From assembly GCF_035918015.1 (NCBI RefSeq), contig NZ_CP109132.1:2108001-2172000 (forward strand): 64,000 bases of DNA, in the 5' to 3' direction. The notes under the pieces were generated by a model that did no database searches, was not told where the DNA came from, and worked only from the letters and a program-made list of their open reading frames with translations. This DNA is from Streptomyces sp. NBC_01754 (lineage in GTDB: Bacteria; Actinomycetota; Actinomycetes; Streptomycetales; Streptomycetaceae). Below are positions 45,378 to 58,936 of this stretch, in pieces (the first letter of the stretch is position 1; the number at the start of each line of letters is the position of its first letter). The position numbers and the translations under genes were made by a program.

Positions 45378-46124
45378 TCACTTCTCTACGTACCGCAGCG
45401 AGCGCAGGCCGCGCTCCAGATGCCAGTGCAGATAGGCGGACACCAGCCCGCTCCCCTCCCTGACATGACGCGCCTGGGACGCGTCCGCCGTCTCCCAGTC
45501 ACCGGTGAGCAGTGCGCTCAGCAGTTCGACGGCCTCCGCCGAGGGTACGACGCTGCCGGGCACCCGGCAGTCGCCGCACACGACACCGCCCGAGGCGACG
45601 GAGAAGAACCGGTTCGGTCCGGGCATCCCGCAGCGGGCGCAGTCGTCGAAGCTGGGCGCGTAGCCGTTGACGGCGAGGGAGCGCAGCAGGAACGCGTCGA
45701 GGATGAGGTTCGGGGCGTGCTCGGCGCGTGCCAGGGTGCGCAGCCCACCGACGAGCAGCAGGTACTGCTGGACCGCGGGCTCGCCCTCGTGGTCGGTGAA
45801 GCGCTCGGCGGTCTCCAGCATCGCGGTGCCCGCCGTGTAGCGGCCGTAGTCGGAGACGATGCCGCCGCCGTACGGGGCGATGGTCTCGCTCTGGGTGCAC
45901 AGCGGCAGACCTCGGCCGATCAGCTCGCTGCCCCGGGCGAAGAACTGCACGTCCACGTGGGAGAAGGGTTCGAGCCGCGCCCCGAACTTGGACTTGGTGC
46001 GCCGGACCCCGCGCGCGACGGCGCGCACCCGGCCGTGGCCGCGGGTCAGGATCGTGATGATCCGGTCGGCCTCGCCCAGCTTCTGCGTACGCAGCACGAC
46101 GCCGTCGTCCCGGAACAAGCTCAT
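45378..46124 (-). CDS. recO: DNA repair protein RecO
   Basis: 248 aa from ATG 46124. It acts in RecF-pathway recombination, loading RecA on SSB-coated DNA. An OB-fold N-terminus (DGVVLRTQKLGEADRIITILT, HGRVRAVARGVRRTKSKFG) is followed by a helical region and a zinc site (CARCGMPG and CGDCRVPG). Coupled to uppS downstream. Confidence 0.95.
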   Translation of the reverse strand: MSLFRDDGVVLRTQKLGEADRIITILTRGHGRVRAVARGVRRTKSKFGARLEPFSHVDVQFFARGSELIGRGLPLCTQSETIAPYGGGIVSDYGRYTAGTAMLETAERFTDHEGEPAVQQYLLLVGGLRTLARAEHAPNLILDAFLLRSLAVNGYAPSFDDCARCGMPGPNRFFSVASGGVVCGDCRVPGSVVPSAEAVELLSALLTGDWETADASQARHVREGSGLVSAYLHWHLERGLRSLRYVEK

Positions 46125-46167
46125 GCGTCCATTGTCGCGTACCGGGGCGGCGCCCCGTCCCGCGTCC

Positions 46168-46842
46168 TCACTCCTGGTGGCCCGCGGGCACGACCAGCCC
46201 GCTCTCGTAGGCGATGATCACCAGTTGGGCCCGGTCCCGGGCCCCCAGCTTGCCCATGATCCTGCTCACATGGGTCTTCGCGGTGAGCGGGCTGAGGCCC
46301 AGGGTCTCGGCGATCTCGGTGTTGTTCAGGCCGCGTACGACGAGGCCGAGCACCTGGCGCTCCCGGTCCGAGAGGCGGTCCGGGCCGCCCGGGACGCCGG
46401 TGAGGGGCCCCCGGGGGGCGCTGAGGACCCGGGCGACGAGCCGGGCCGTCGGGCCCGGGGAGAGCAGGGACTCGCCCGCGGCCACCGTCCTGATCGCGGC
46501 GAGGAGATCGGCGGGCCGGGTGTCCTTGACCAGGAATCCGGACGCGCCCGCGCGCAGCGCCTCCACGACGTGGTCGTCCGTGTCGTACGTCGTCAGCACG
46601 AGTACCTTCACCCCGGCGAGGTCCTCGTCGGCGGCGATCCGGCGGGTGGCCTCGATGCCGTCGAGTTCGGGCATGCGGATGTCCATGACGACGAGGTCGG
46701 CCCGTGCGGAGCGGGCCGTGGCGACCGCCTCCAGGCCGGTGCCGGCCTGGCCGACGACGGTCATGCCCGGGTCGGAGTCGACGAGCATCGCGAAGGCGGC
46801 CCTGACGAGTGTCTGGTCGTCGGCGAGGAGGACCCTGATCAC
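46168..46842 (-). CDS. Response regulator, NarL/LuxR family
   Basis: 224 aa from GTG 46842. Receiver domain: RVLLADDQTLVRAAFAML, phospho-acceptor Asp in DLVVMDIRMPELDG, then VLVLTTYDTDD and the Lys in SGFLVKDT. A LuxR-type helix-turn-helix ends it (LSDRERQVLGLVVRGLNNTEIAETLGLS). Its start overlaps (GTGA) the stop of the damaged MMPL gene. That overlap normally joins a NarL regulator to its sensor kinase. No kinase catalytic core is left, so the regulator appears orphaned. Confidence 0.93.
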   Translation of the reverse strand: MIRVLLADDQTLVRAAFAMLVDSDPGMTVVGQAGTGLEAVATARSARADLVVMDIRMPELDGIEATRRIAADEDLAGVKVLVLTTYDTDDHVVEALRAGASGFLVKDTRPADLLAAIRTVAAGESLLSPGPTARLVARVLSAPRGPLTGVPGGPDRLSDRERQVLGLVVRGLNNTEIAETLGLSPLTAKTHVSRIMGKLGARDRAQLVIIAYESGLVVPAGHQE

Positions 46843-48310
46843 TGTGCCGTCTCCTTCGCGGTGGCCGGGGTGGCCGTGTCCCGCGCGTCGTGGTGCCCGG
46901 GCAGCGGGAACTCCGCCGCGACCTCGAAGCCGCCCCCGCTGCGGCCGCGCTCGGCGGAGGCGACCCCCTGGGTGCCGCGCACCTCGGCCAGCGTCTCGTC
47001 GGCCTGCCCGGTGGGCGTGATCACGGTGACCGGCTGGGTCGAACGCTCGGGGTAGGCGGCGGCCAGCGTCCGCATCGCCGTCACCGACTCCGGCCTGCTG
47101 GTGAAGGAGTCCTCCAGCTTGAGGTCGCCGGGGAGGCTGAACACACCCAGCGCCAGGGCGCCCAGCAGGGCGGCCCCGGTGGCCAGCACGGCCACCGGGG
47201 CCGCCGTCCGGCGGAGCCGCCCATGGCCGCGAAGAGGGAGCGGCGCTTCCGGGACGGCTTCCCGTACACGGGTACGAGCGGCCAGAAGACGCGTCGGCCG
47301 AGGAGCACCAGGACCGCCGGCAGCAGGGTCGTCATGGCGAAGAGGGCGCAGAGCACACCGACGGCGGCGATGGGCCCCATGCCCCGGCTGCTGTTGAGAT
47401 CGGCCGCGAGCAGGCACAGCAGGCCGGCGGCGACGGTCCCGGAGGAGGCGATGACGGCGGGGCCGCAGCCGCGCAGCGCGGCGGCCATGGCGTCCAGGGG
47501 CTGTGGGCGGCGGGCCAGTTCCTCCCGGTAGCGGGCGACGAGCAGCAGCGCGTAGTCCGTTCCCGCGCCGAAGACGAGGATGGTCATCACCGCCGAGCTC
47601 TGCCCGCTGACGGTGATGTCGAAGCCCCGGTTGAGCCCGTACGTCACGGCCATCGACAGCAGGTCGGCGAGGCCCGCGACGACGAGGGGCACCAGCCACA
47701 GGAACGGGCTGCGGTAGATCAGGACCAGCAGGAGCGCGACGACGGCGACCGTGGTGTAGAGCAGCGGACCGTCCACGGAGGTGTACACCTCGTGGGCGTC
47801 GGCCGTCAGCGCCCCCGGCCCGCCGACCTCGACCCCGAGTCCGCCGCCGCCGACGGCGCTCTCCCGTACGTCCGCGACGAAGGCGTCCCTGGCCTCCTCG
47901 TCCTGTCCCGGCTCGGTCGAGGAGAGCGGGACCATGAGGGTCGTGCCGTCCTTCGACGGGACGGCCTCGGGACGGGCGGAGAGAGTGTGCTCGCGGGCGA
48001 GGGCGGCGCTCTGCTCGTCGGCGGCGGCCCGGTCGGCCTCGGTGAGCCCGCCGTCCCGGTGGTAGACGAGCACGAGGTCGGTGGACTCGCCGCCGGGCAG
48101 GGTGGCCTGGATCTTCGCGACCTGGGTCGAGTCCGCGCCGGCCGGCAGGTAGTCCACGGCCCGGTTGCGCTGGACGTCGCCGAGCTTTCCCGCGAACGGT
48201 GCGGCGACCGCGATCAGCGCCACCCAGAAGGCGACGACCGTCCAGGGGAGCGCCCGCCGCACCCCTGCCCTCCGTGACCGTGTACCGCTCGCGCCTGTTT
48301 CCGGCCCCAT
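46839..48310 (-). pseudogene. MMPL/RND-type transporter N-terminal half, frameshifted and fused to a histidine-kinase tail
   Basis: Start at ATG 48310, GGAGGGGAGGG upstream. The first frame gives an MMPL exporter: TM1 (VVAFWVALIAVAAPFAGKL), an extracellular domain, then TM2-6 with FGAGTDYALLLVARYREEL. At about 47205 the frame breaks: RSLFAAMGG continues in the first frame as nonsense, and the next frame gives AAPVAVLATGAALLGALALG. One base is missing. The second frame runs through another extracellular start (RPESVTAMRTLAAAYPE), then near 46937 turns into GGGFEVAAEFPLPG, the end of a NarL-type histidine kinase. The remaining MMPL half and most of the kinase are gone. Confidence 0.82.
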
Positions 48311-48604
48311 GACGTGGCCCTCCCCTCCTGGACGGTGGATGTCCCGTCCAGCCTTCCGCGCGGAGGGGGCCGGTTCGTCGCGCGTGGGGGTGACATCCGC
48401 GCTACCGCCCCGGGCGGCACACCGGGCCGGCCTACTCCCGGGGGAGTACGGCGGCCGCCCGCGAGGCGGTGCCGGAGGCGTCCGCCCGTGAGCCCGGGAG
48501 GGAGGGGGCGGCCTCCGGGCCACGAGGGGCGTGCAAGGCCGCCGCGAGGGCGGCTGCGGGCCATGACGGCGTACACGGGCCGCGCCCGGCGGTGCGACTC
48601 CGGG
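48311..48604. other. Intergenic region between the MMPL fragment and the TerB-like gene
   Basis: 294 bases of very high GC without a convincing gene. It holds the promoter region of the MMPL fragment, and CGCGCGTGGG-type sequence near 48380-48400. Confidence 0.5.
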
Positions 48605-49303
48605 CTACGAGGGCGTACGCGCCGCTTCCAGGAGCTTCGCGGTGTCCGCGGGGCAGAGCTGGAGCGCGCCGCCCACCGTGGTCAGCACCTCGCGCTCGGC
48701 CTGGCTGTACGGGCCGTCGGCGAGGGCGATCCGGGCGCCCTGGAGCAGGACCGTCTCCCTGCCGGACACGGCCAGGTGCGGGGCGAGGGGCTTCAGCACC
48801 TCGTGCAGCTCGATGGCGAGGGCCGCACCGCAGGCCTCGGAGGCGGGGTCGCCGCCGCCCTGCCCTGCCTCGGCGGCGAGCACCTCGACGATGGTGAAGA
48901 GCTGCTCCTGCGTGCAGTCGTCGAGCCCGGCGTCCCGGACGATCGTCGCGGCGGTCTCCAGGACCGTGCGGGAGGTGGTGCCGCCGGCCGCGAGCACCGC
49001 GAGCGTGACGGTGTGCACGGCCTCCCGCAGCATGGCCGAGAAGCGGGTCGTGGTGGGGTGGTCGAGGGTGTCGGTCGGGAAGTGTCCCCGGCAGGCGGCG
49101 CACTCGACCACGGGGCCCGCGCTGCCGCGCGGGAAGAGGGGCAGCCCGAGCACGGTGAAGCGGTGGCGGCCGGTGAGGTGGCGGTAGTTGCGGTCGCCTC
49201 CGCAGCCCGGGCAGAAGAACTCGCCGTCACCGACGGCGTCCCAGGCGGTGCGGACGCCGTACAGGCGCAGCCTTATGGCGCGTCGTCCTTTGGCTGACCG
49301 CAC
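48605..49303 (-). CDS. TerB-family protein with N-terminal zinc ribbon
   Basis: 232 aa from GTG 49303, with GGAGG eight bases upstream. The N-terminal 70 residues hold two Cys pairs (FFCPGCGGD and ECAACRGHF), a zinc ribbon. The rest is helical, with acidic TerB-like features (TIVEVLAAEAG, VSGRETVLLQGARIALADGPYS, EREVLTTVGGAL). TerB-like domains are linked to tellurite resistance and membrane stress, but a single gene outside a ter cluster does not predict that role. Confidence 0.75.
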   Translation of the reverse strand: MRSAKGRRAIRLRLYGVRTAWDAVGDGEFFCPGCGGDRNYRHLTGRHRFTVLGLPLFPRGSAGPVVECAACRGHFPTDTLDHPTTTRFSAMLREAVHTVTLAVLAAGGTTSRTVLETAATIVRDAGLDDCTQEQLFTIVEVLAAEAGQGGGDPASEACGAALAIELHEVLKPLAPHLAVSGRETVLLQGARIALADGPYSQAEREVLTTVGGALQLCPADTAKLLEAARTPS

Positions 49304-49414
49304 GTCGCACACCTCCGTAACGCTCCGGCAACATTGCCGCGTTGGACGTGATGTTAGCCACATGCGTGAGGCGGCGTCAGTAGCCCGTAGGTCACAAAGC
49401 CCGGGAGATGGCCG

Positions 49415-49447
49415 AACCCCGCCCACCCTCGGCGGGTGGACGGGGTT
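49415..49447 (-). terminator. Terminator downstream of leuA
   Basis: AACCCCGCCCACC and GGTGGACGGGGTT pair with one mismatch around a seven-base loop, about 60 bases past the leuA stop. Confidence 0.65.
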
Positions 49448-49508
49448 CTGGTGCGTGCCGTTCCGGGCGCTTACCGGGGCATGTGCCCGACCTGCCCGAG
49501 GGGTGGCC

Positions 49509-51594
<2,086 letters not shown>

Positions 51595-52671
51595 ATGCAG
51601 CCTCGACCGAATCACGGGTTCCAGCCCGTCTTCTGCACCATCGTCCCGCCCCACCTCCTCGACAAGCTGTCCCAGGCCGACGACCCCGTCCTGGCCGGTC
51701 CCGCCCGCCGCACCCTGGAGGCCGACGGGGCCCGCCGGCACCACCGGCAGGTGACCGCGCTGGCCTTCGCGCCCCACCCGCCCCGTACGGCGGAGGCGGT
51801 CCCGACCAAACCGCGCCGCACCCTGTACGACTGCCGCCACGGCACGGACCTTCCTGGCCACAAGGTCCGCGACGAGGGGGACCAGCCCACCCAGGACGCC
51901 AGCGTCAACCGCGCGTACGCCGGCCTCGGCGCCACCTTCGAACTGCTGCTCTCGGAGTACGGCCGCAGTTCGATCGACGGCAAGGGCCTGCCGCTGATCG
52001 GCTCCGTGCACTACGACGAGAAGTACAACAACGCGTTCTTCGACGGCGAGCAGATGGTCTTCGGGGACGGCGACGGCGAGATCTTCCTGGACTTCACCCT
52101 CGCCATCGACGTGATCGCCCACGAGCTCGCCCACGGGCTCACCCAGTACACGGCGAACCTGGCCTACCAGGGCCAGTCGGGCGCGCTCAACGAGTCGGTG
52201 TCCGACGTCTTCGGCTCCCTGGTCAAGCAGTACTCCCTCGGCCAGAGCGCGGAACAGGCCGACTGGCTGATCGGCGCCGACATCCTGGCCCCCCGGGTCA
52301 CCGGGGACGCCCTGCGCTCGATGAAGGCCCCGGGCACGGCGTACGACGACGACGTGCTCGGCAAGGACCCGCAGCCCGCCTCGATGGACGACTACGTCGA
52401 GACCCGGGAGGACAACGGCGGGGTCCACATCAACTCCGGCATCCCCAACCGCGCCTTCCACCTGCTGGCCACCTCGCTCGGCGGCAACGCGTGGGAGCGG
52501 GCCGGCTGGATCTGGTTCGATGTGCTGACCGGCGGGGAGCTCGCCCAGAACGCGGACTTCGCCGCCTTCGCCCGGCTGAGCGTCGAGGCCGCGCGCAGCC
52601 GCTTCGGCGAGGGCGACGAGGTCGAAGGAGTGCTCAAGGCCTGGTCGGAGGTGGGCGTGCCGACGAGATGA
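51595..52671 (+). CDS. M4 metallopeptidase, protealysin-like
   Basis: 358 aa from ATG 51595. There is no signal peptide, unlike thermolysin. The zinc motif VIAHELAHGLTQY with the second ligand in ALNESVSDVFGS and the late catalytic HINSGIPNRAFH give a complete thermolysin-type active site. A short N-terminal propeptide (RPNHGFQPVFCTIVPPHLL) is the protealysin precursor pattern. The inhibitor gene 53 bases downstream supports this subgroup. A cytoplasmic or non-classically secreted role fits. The start lacks a good ribosome site. Confidence 0.9.
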   Translation: MQPRPNHGFQPVFCTIVPPHLLDKLSQADDPVLAGPARRTLEADGARRHHRQVTALAFAPHPPRTAEAVPTKPRRTLYDCRHGTDLPGHKVRDEGDQPTQDASVNRAYAGLGATFELLLSEYGRSSIDGKGLPLIGSVHYDEKYNNAFFDGEQMVFGDGDGEIFLDFTLAIDVIAHELAHGLTQYTANLAYQGQSGALNESVSDVFGSLVKQYSLGQSAEQADWLIGADILAPRVTGDALRSMKAPGTAYDDDVLGKDPQPASMDDYVETREDNGGVHINSGIPNRAFHLLATSLGGNAWERAGWIWFDVLTGGELAQNADFAAFARLSVEAARSRFGEGDEVEGVLKAWSEVGVPTR

Positions 52672-52724
52672 ACGGGTAGACAGATGCCGAGGGCCGCCCC
52701 GGCGGGTCAGTCAGGAGCCACGCG

Positions 52725-52991
52725 ATGCGCATTCAGGTGAGCCGGACCGGCGGATTCGCGGGTATCGCACGCCACGGTGAGGTGGACACCGCGGGACGGC
52801 CCGACGCCGCGGAGTGGGAGGCCCTGGCCGCCGCGGCGCTCGACGCCGGTGCGCACCTCCCGCCCGCGGGGGTGCCGGACGGCTTCCACTACCGCCTCAC
52901 GATCGACGGCCACACCGTCCACTGCGCCGACCCGCGGCTGACCGGTCCGCAGCGGGCGCTGATCACCCGGGTCCTGAAGGAGGGCGCGTGA
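52725..52991 (+). CDS. Emfourin-type inhibitor of protealysin-like protease
   Basis: 88 aa from ATG 52725. RIQVSRTGGFAGIARHGEVD, then PDGFHYRLTIDGHTV and LTGPQRALITRVL, match my recollection of emfourin, the small protein inhibitor of protealysin-like M4 peptidases. Such inhibitors are usually encoded next to their target gene, as here. A terminator hairpin closes the pair. Confidence 0.8.
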   Translation: MRIQVSRTGGFAGIARHGEVDTAGRPDAAEWEALAAAALDAGAHLPPAGVPDGFHYRLTIDGHTVHCADPRLTGPQRALITRVLKEGA

Positions 52992-53039
52992 CCGCCTGAC
53001 GCGGACCGCGCCGCCCGGTGGGACGCACCCGGGCCCGAG

Positions 53040-53074
53040 GGGGCCGGGACCGGCAGCCGCCCGGTCCCGGCCCC
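53040..53074. terminator. Bidirectional terminator between the protease/inhibitor pair and era
   Basis: 14-base perfect arms (GGGGCCGGGACCGG and CCGGTCCCGGCCCC) around CAGCCGC, between the convergent inhibitor and era genes. Confidence 0.75.
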
Positions 53075-53096
53075 TGTCACGCCCGGCCCCACCTCC

Positions 53097-54062
53097 CTAG
53101 AAGCCCAGCTTGCGCAGCTGCTTGGGGTCGCGCTGCCAGTCCTTGGCGACCTTGACGTGCAGGTCGAGGAAGACCGGGGTGCCGAGCAGCGCCTCGATGT
53201 GCTTGCGCGACTTCGTACCGACGTCCTTCAGCCGCTTGCCCTTCGGGCCGATGATGATGCCCTTCTGACTGGGGCGCTCGATGTAGACGTTCGCGTGGAT
53301 GTCCAGCAGCGGCTTGTCCGCCGGACGGTCCTCGCGGGGCAGCATCTCCTCGACGACGACCGCGATCGAGTGCGGCAGCTCGTCCCGTACGCCCTCCAGC
53401 GCGGCCTCGCGGATGAGCTCGGCGACCATGACCAGCTCGGGCTCGTCGGTGAGGTCGCCCTCCGGGTAGAGCGGCGGGCTCTCGGGCAGCAGCGGGGCGA
53501 TCAGATCGGCCAGCAGGCCGACCTGGTGGTCCTGGACGGCGGAGACCGGGACGATCTCCGCCCACTCGAAGCCCAGCTCCTCGCCCAGCCGGGAGACGGC
53601 CAGCAGCTGCTCGGCGAGGGTCTTGGAGTCGACCAGGTCGGTCTTGGTGATGATCGCGATCTTGGGGGTCTTCCTGATCCCCGCGAGCTCCTTGATGATG
53701 AACGTGTCACCGGGGCCGAGCTTCTGGTCGGCGGGCAGGCAGAAACCGATGACGTCGACCTCGGCCCAGGTGGTCCGCACGACGTCGTTCAGCCGCTCCC
53801 CGAGCAGGGTGCGCGGTTTGTGGAGGCCCGGCGTGTCCACCAGGATCAGCTGCGCGTCGGAGCGGTGCACGATGCCGCGCACCGTGTGCCGGGTGGTCTG
53901 GGGGCGGTTGGAGGTGATCGCCACCTTGCTCCCGACCAGAGCGTTCGTGAGGGTGGACTTGCCCGCGTTGGGACGGCCCACGAAGCAGGCGAAGCCGGCC
54001 CGGTGGGGGGCCGTGTTCTCCGCCTGCCGCGCAGCGGCTTCAGTGTTCGGTCGAGCGCTCAT
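53097..54062 (-). CDS. era: GTPase Era
   Basis: 321 aa from ATG 54062; an upstream ATG in frame is too close to the ribosome site. It is a GTPase that binds 16S rRNA and helps assemble the 30S subunit. G motifs: FVGRPNAGKSTLTNAL, RHTVRGI, LVDTPGLHKP and ITKTDLVD. The KH domain follows at the end (IERPSQKGIIIGPKGKRLKDVGT). The gene belongs to a dense run with mmcQ, corC, ybeY and phoH. Confidence 0.96.
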   Translation of the reverse strand: MSARPNTEAAARQAENTAPHRAGFACFVGRPNAGKSTLTNALVGSKVAITSNRPQTTRHTVRGIVHRSDAQLILVDTPGLHKPRTLLGERLNDVVRTTWAEVDVIGFCLPADQKLGPGDTFIIKELAGIRKTPKIAIITKTDLVDSKTLAEQLLAVSRLGEELGFEWAEIVPVSAVQDHQVGLLADLIAPLLPESPPLYPEGDLTDEPELVMVAELIREAALEGVRDELPHSIAVVVEEMLPREDRPADKPLLDIHANVYIERPSQKGIIIGPKGKRLKDVGTKSRKHIEALLGTPVFLDLHVKVAKDWQRDPKQLRKLGF

Positions 54063-54121
54063 GGCGCCCATTCTCCCCGATCCCGGCGGCGGCGGTGCAC
54101 AGCAGGGCGCCGCCGCCTTGA

Positions 54122-54475
54122 TCACCCGGCGGAGACCGAGACCTTCAGCGTCCCGTCGGGCCCGGCGAGCAGCACGGGTGTGTCCGGCCCGCCCAGGTCG
54201 CGTACGGCGGCCCGGTCCTGGTCGGAGGGGGCCTCGGCGCCGGAGACGACCGCGGCGGCCTCCAGCGAGGTGGCGCCGGAGGCGACCGCCATGGCCACGG
54301 CGGTCTGTAGCGCGCTGAGCCGCAGCGACTCCAGGGCGACGGTGCCCGCCGCGTACGTACGTCCCGTCTCGTCTCGTACGGCGGCGCCCTCCGGCACCTG
54401 GTTACGGGCACGGACGCTGCGCGCCAGCGTGACGATCTTGCGGTCCTCGGGGCCGAGGTCGGTGCTCTCTGTCAT
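54122..54475 (-). CDS. Cytidine-deaminase-like protein lacking the zinc ligands
   Basis: 117 aa from ATG 54475. The fold of small cytidine deaminases is recognisable (KIVTLARSVRARN, EGAAVRDETGRTYAAGTVAL, LQTAVAMAVASGATSL). But the zinc ligands are absent: no HAE or CAE after the first strand (SLRLSALQTA stands there) and no PCxxC in the second half, which reads PSDQDRAAVRDLGGP. It is probably not an active deaminase. Streptomyces genomes often carry it between era and mmcQ. Its role is unknown. Confidence 0.75.
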   Translation of the reverse strand: MTESTDLGPEDRKIVTLARSVRARNQVPEGAAVRDETGRTYAAGTVALESLRLSALQTAVAMAVASGATSLEAAAVVSGAEAPSDQDRAAVRDLGGPDTPVLLAGPDGTLKVSVSAG

Positions 54476-54566
54476 GTGCTGAGCATACGAAGACCGGGGA
54501 CGGCCGTGGGCGCCCTCCCGCTCCCGGTGGGTGCCGGGGGCTCGGCCCACGGCCCGAGCGCGTGTT

Positions 54567-54935
54567 CTACGGCCGGTCGAGACGGAGGCGCTGCGCCTTC
54601 GGGAGCCCGGCCACCACCAGGTCGTAACTGTCCTCGACGAGCTCGCGGACCATCGCTGCCGGGAGGCCCTGGACGGTCACGGTGTTCCAGTGCCGCTTGT
54701 TCATGTGCCATCCGGGGGCGATCGCGGTGTGCTCCTCGCGGAGCCGCACCGCGTCGTCCGGGTCGCACTTGAGGTTGACCGTGAGCGGGTCGGCGTCCAG
54801 CGTACTGAGGGCGAACATCTTCCCCAGGACCTTGAAGACCGATGCCTCGGGCCCGAAGGGGAACTCCTCGGTGCTCGCGTCGAACTCCAGGCAGAAGGCA
54901 CGCAGTTCCCCGGGTGTCATCCGTCTTCCGTTCAC
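54567..54935 (-). CDS. MmcQ/YjbR family DNA-binding protein
   Basis: 122 aa. GTG 54935 overlaps the corC stop (GTGA), and the codon is followed by MTPGELRAFCLEFDAS. Family features: EEFPFGPEASVFKVLGKMFAL, LTVNLKCDPDDAVRLRE, HMNKRHWNTVTV. CyaY-like fold proteins of unknown function. Cotranscribed with corC. Confidence 0.85.
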   Translation of the reverse strand: MNGRRMTPGELRAFCLEFDASTEEFPFGPEASVFKVLGKMFALSTLDADPLTVNLKCDPDDAVRLREEHTAIAPGWHMNKRHWNTVTVQGLPAAMVRELVEDSYDLVVAGLPKAQRLRLDRP

Positions 54936-56224
54936 TCTTCCGTCTCCTCTTCCGGTTCCTCCGGTTCCACCAGCACCGTGACGATCTTGTTCCGGCGGCC
55001 GGCCGGGGATTCGGCGGTCAGCCGGATCCGGCGTCCGTCCGGGAGGCCGACGACCGAGGAGGCCCCGGCGATCGGGACCCGGCCGAGCTCCTTGGCGAGC
55101 AGTCCACCGACCGTCTCCACGTCCTCGTCGTCGTACTCGTCCAGGCCCAGCAGGTCGCCGAGGTCACCGATGTCGAGGCGTGAGGTGACCCGGTAGCAGC
55201 CGTTCTCCAGCTTCTGGACGGGCGGGATCTCGCGGTCGTACTCGTCGGTGATCTCCCCGACGATCTCCTCCAGGATGTCCTCGATGGTGACGACGCCCGC
55301 CGTGCCGCCGTACTCGTCGATGACCACGGCGACGTGGCTGCGGTCCTTCTGCATCTCGCGCAGCAGGTCGCCGGCGTTCTTGGTGTCGGGGACGAACGAG
55401 GCGGGGCGCATCGCCGAGGAGACCAGGTCGGACTCGGCGTCCCGGTTGATGTGCGTCTTGCGGACCAGGTCCTTCAGATAGACGATGCCGACGATGTCGT
55501 CCTCGTTCTCCCCGGTGACCGGGATCCGTGAGAACCCGGAGCGCAGGGCGAGGGTCAGCGCCTGACGGACCGTCTTGTGGCGCTCGATGCAGACCAGGTC
55601 CGTGCGGGGCACCATCACCTCGCGCACGAGGGTGTCGCCGAGCTCGAAGACCGAGTGCACCATGCGGCGTTCCTCGTCCTCGATGAGCGATTCCTGCTCG
55701 GCGAGGTCCACCATCGCGCGCAGTTCCGCCTCGCTGGCGAAGGGGCCTTTGCTGAAGCCCTTGCCGGGGGTCAGCGCGTTGCCGAGGAGGATCAGCAGTT
55801 GCGGGACGGGGCCCATGACCCTGGCCAGCGGCAGCAGGACGTACGCGGACGCGGTCGCCGTGTTGAGCGGGTGCTGGCGGCCGATGGTGCGGGGGGAGAC
55901 CCCGATGGCCACGTAACTGACGAAGACCATCACCGCCATGGCGACGGTCAGCGCCTGCCAGGTCTCCGGGAACTCCTGGAGGCACACATAGGTGACGAGC
56001 ACCCCGGCCGCCATCTCGCACGCGACCCGGACGAGCAGGGCCACGTTGAGGTAGCGGGTGGGGTCGGCGGCGACCTGCTCCAGCTTGGCGCCGCCCCGCC
56101 GCCCCGCCCGTACGGCCTCGGCGGCGCGGAAGCTGGACGTGCGGGCGATGCCGGCCTCGGCGCAGGCCGCCAGCCAGCCGACGACGACCAGCAGGACGGC
56201 GCCGGAGAGCAGGCCGGCGTTCAC
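54932..56224 (-). CDS. CorC/HlyC-type (CNNM and CBS domain) membrane protein
   Basis: 430 aa from GTG 56224, which overlaps the ybeY stop by four bases. The N-terminal half is a CNNM membrane domain with about four helices ([20 protein letters not shown] start). Two CBS domains follow ([20 protein letters not shown] and [20 protein letters not shown]), then a CorC-HlyC domain ([18 protein letters not shown]). Such proteins are proposed magnesium/cobalt exporters or regulators. Transport is inferred. Confidence 0.88.
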   Translation of the reverse strand: MNAGLLSGAVLLVVVGWLAACAEAGIARTSSFRAAEAVRAGRRGGAKLEQVAADPTRYLNVALLVRVACEMAAGVLVTYVCLQEFPETWQALTVAMAVMVFVSYVAIGVSPRTIGRQHPLNTATASAYVLLPLARVMGPVPQLLILLGNALTPGKGFSKGPFASEAELRAMVDLAEQESLIEDEERRMVHSVFELGDTLVREVMVPRTDLVCIERHKTVRQALTLALRSGFSRIPVTGENEDDIVGIVYLKDLVRKTHINRDAESDLVSSAMRPASFVPDTKNAGDLLREMQKDRSHVAVVIDEYGGTAGVVTIEDILEEIVGEITDEYDREIPPVQKLENGCYRVTSRLDIGDLGDLLGLDEYDDEDVETVGGLLAKELGRVPIAGASSVVGLPDGRRIRLTAESPAGRRNKIVTVLVEPEEPEEETEE

Positions 56225-56718
56225 GAGACGGTGGGTGCTGGGGATGGACCGGTCAGTCCGCGCTCGCCGCGCCAGCCGTCGACGATCGCGGCCTGGAGGC
56301 CGAACATCTCGGCCTTCTCGTCCGGCTCCTCGTGGTCGTACCCGAGGAGGTGCAGCACCCCGTGGACGGTGAGGAGTTGCAGTTCCTCGTCCATGGAGTG
56401 CCCGGTCGGCGCCTCCTCGCCCTGCTTCTTCGCGACCTCCGGGCAGAGCACGACGTCACCGAGGAGCCCCTGCGGGGGCTCCTCGTCGTCCTTGGCCGGC
56501 GGACGCAGCTCGTCCATCGGGAAGGACATGACATCGGTCGGGCCCGGAAGGTCCATCCACTGGATGTGGAGCTGCTCCATGGCCGCGGTGTCCACCACGA
56601 TCACCGAGAGCTCGGACAGCGGGTGGATCCGCATCCGGGCGAGCGCGTAGCGGGCGATGTCGAGGACCGCCTGCTCGTCGATCTCGGTTCCGGACTCGTT
56701 GTTGACGTCGATCGACAT
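56221..56718 (-). CDS. ybeY: rRNA maturation endoribonuclease YbeY
   Basis: 165 aa from ATG 56718. It has the zinc-binding signature [16 protein letters not shown] (three His), preceded by DVMSFPMDE and [10 protein letters not shown]. It matures rRNA and takes part in ribosome quality control. Coupled with phoH upstream (12 bases) and corC downstream. Confidence 0.95.
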   Translation of the reverse strand: MSIDVNNESGTEIDEQAVLDIARYALARMRIHPLSELSVIVVDTAAMEQLHIQWMDLPGPTDVMSFPMDELRPPAKDDEEPPQGLLGDVVLCPEVAKKQGEEAPTGHSMDEELQLLTVHGVLHLLGYDHEEPDEKAEMFGLQAAIVDGWRGERGLTGPSPAPTVS

Positions 56719-56730
56719 GGTGAGCTGCGA

Positions 56731-58833
<2,103 letters not shown>

Positions 58834-58936
58834 GGGCCGGCCCTCGGGCCTGCGCATACCTCCGTTGAGGGGGCGTCGCCGGTCGACGTCCACCGGACCA
58901 CCAGCGTACGTCCCCGCACCGGCGGCACCGAGGGTT

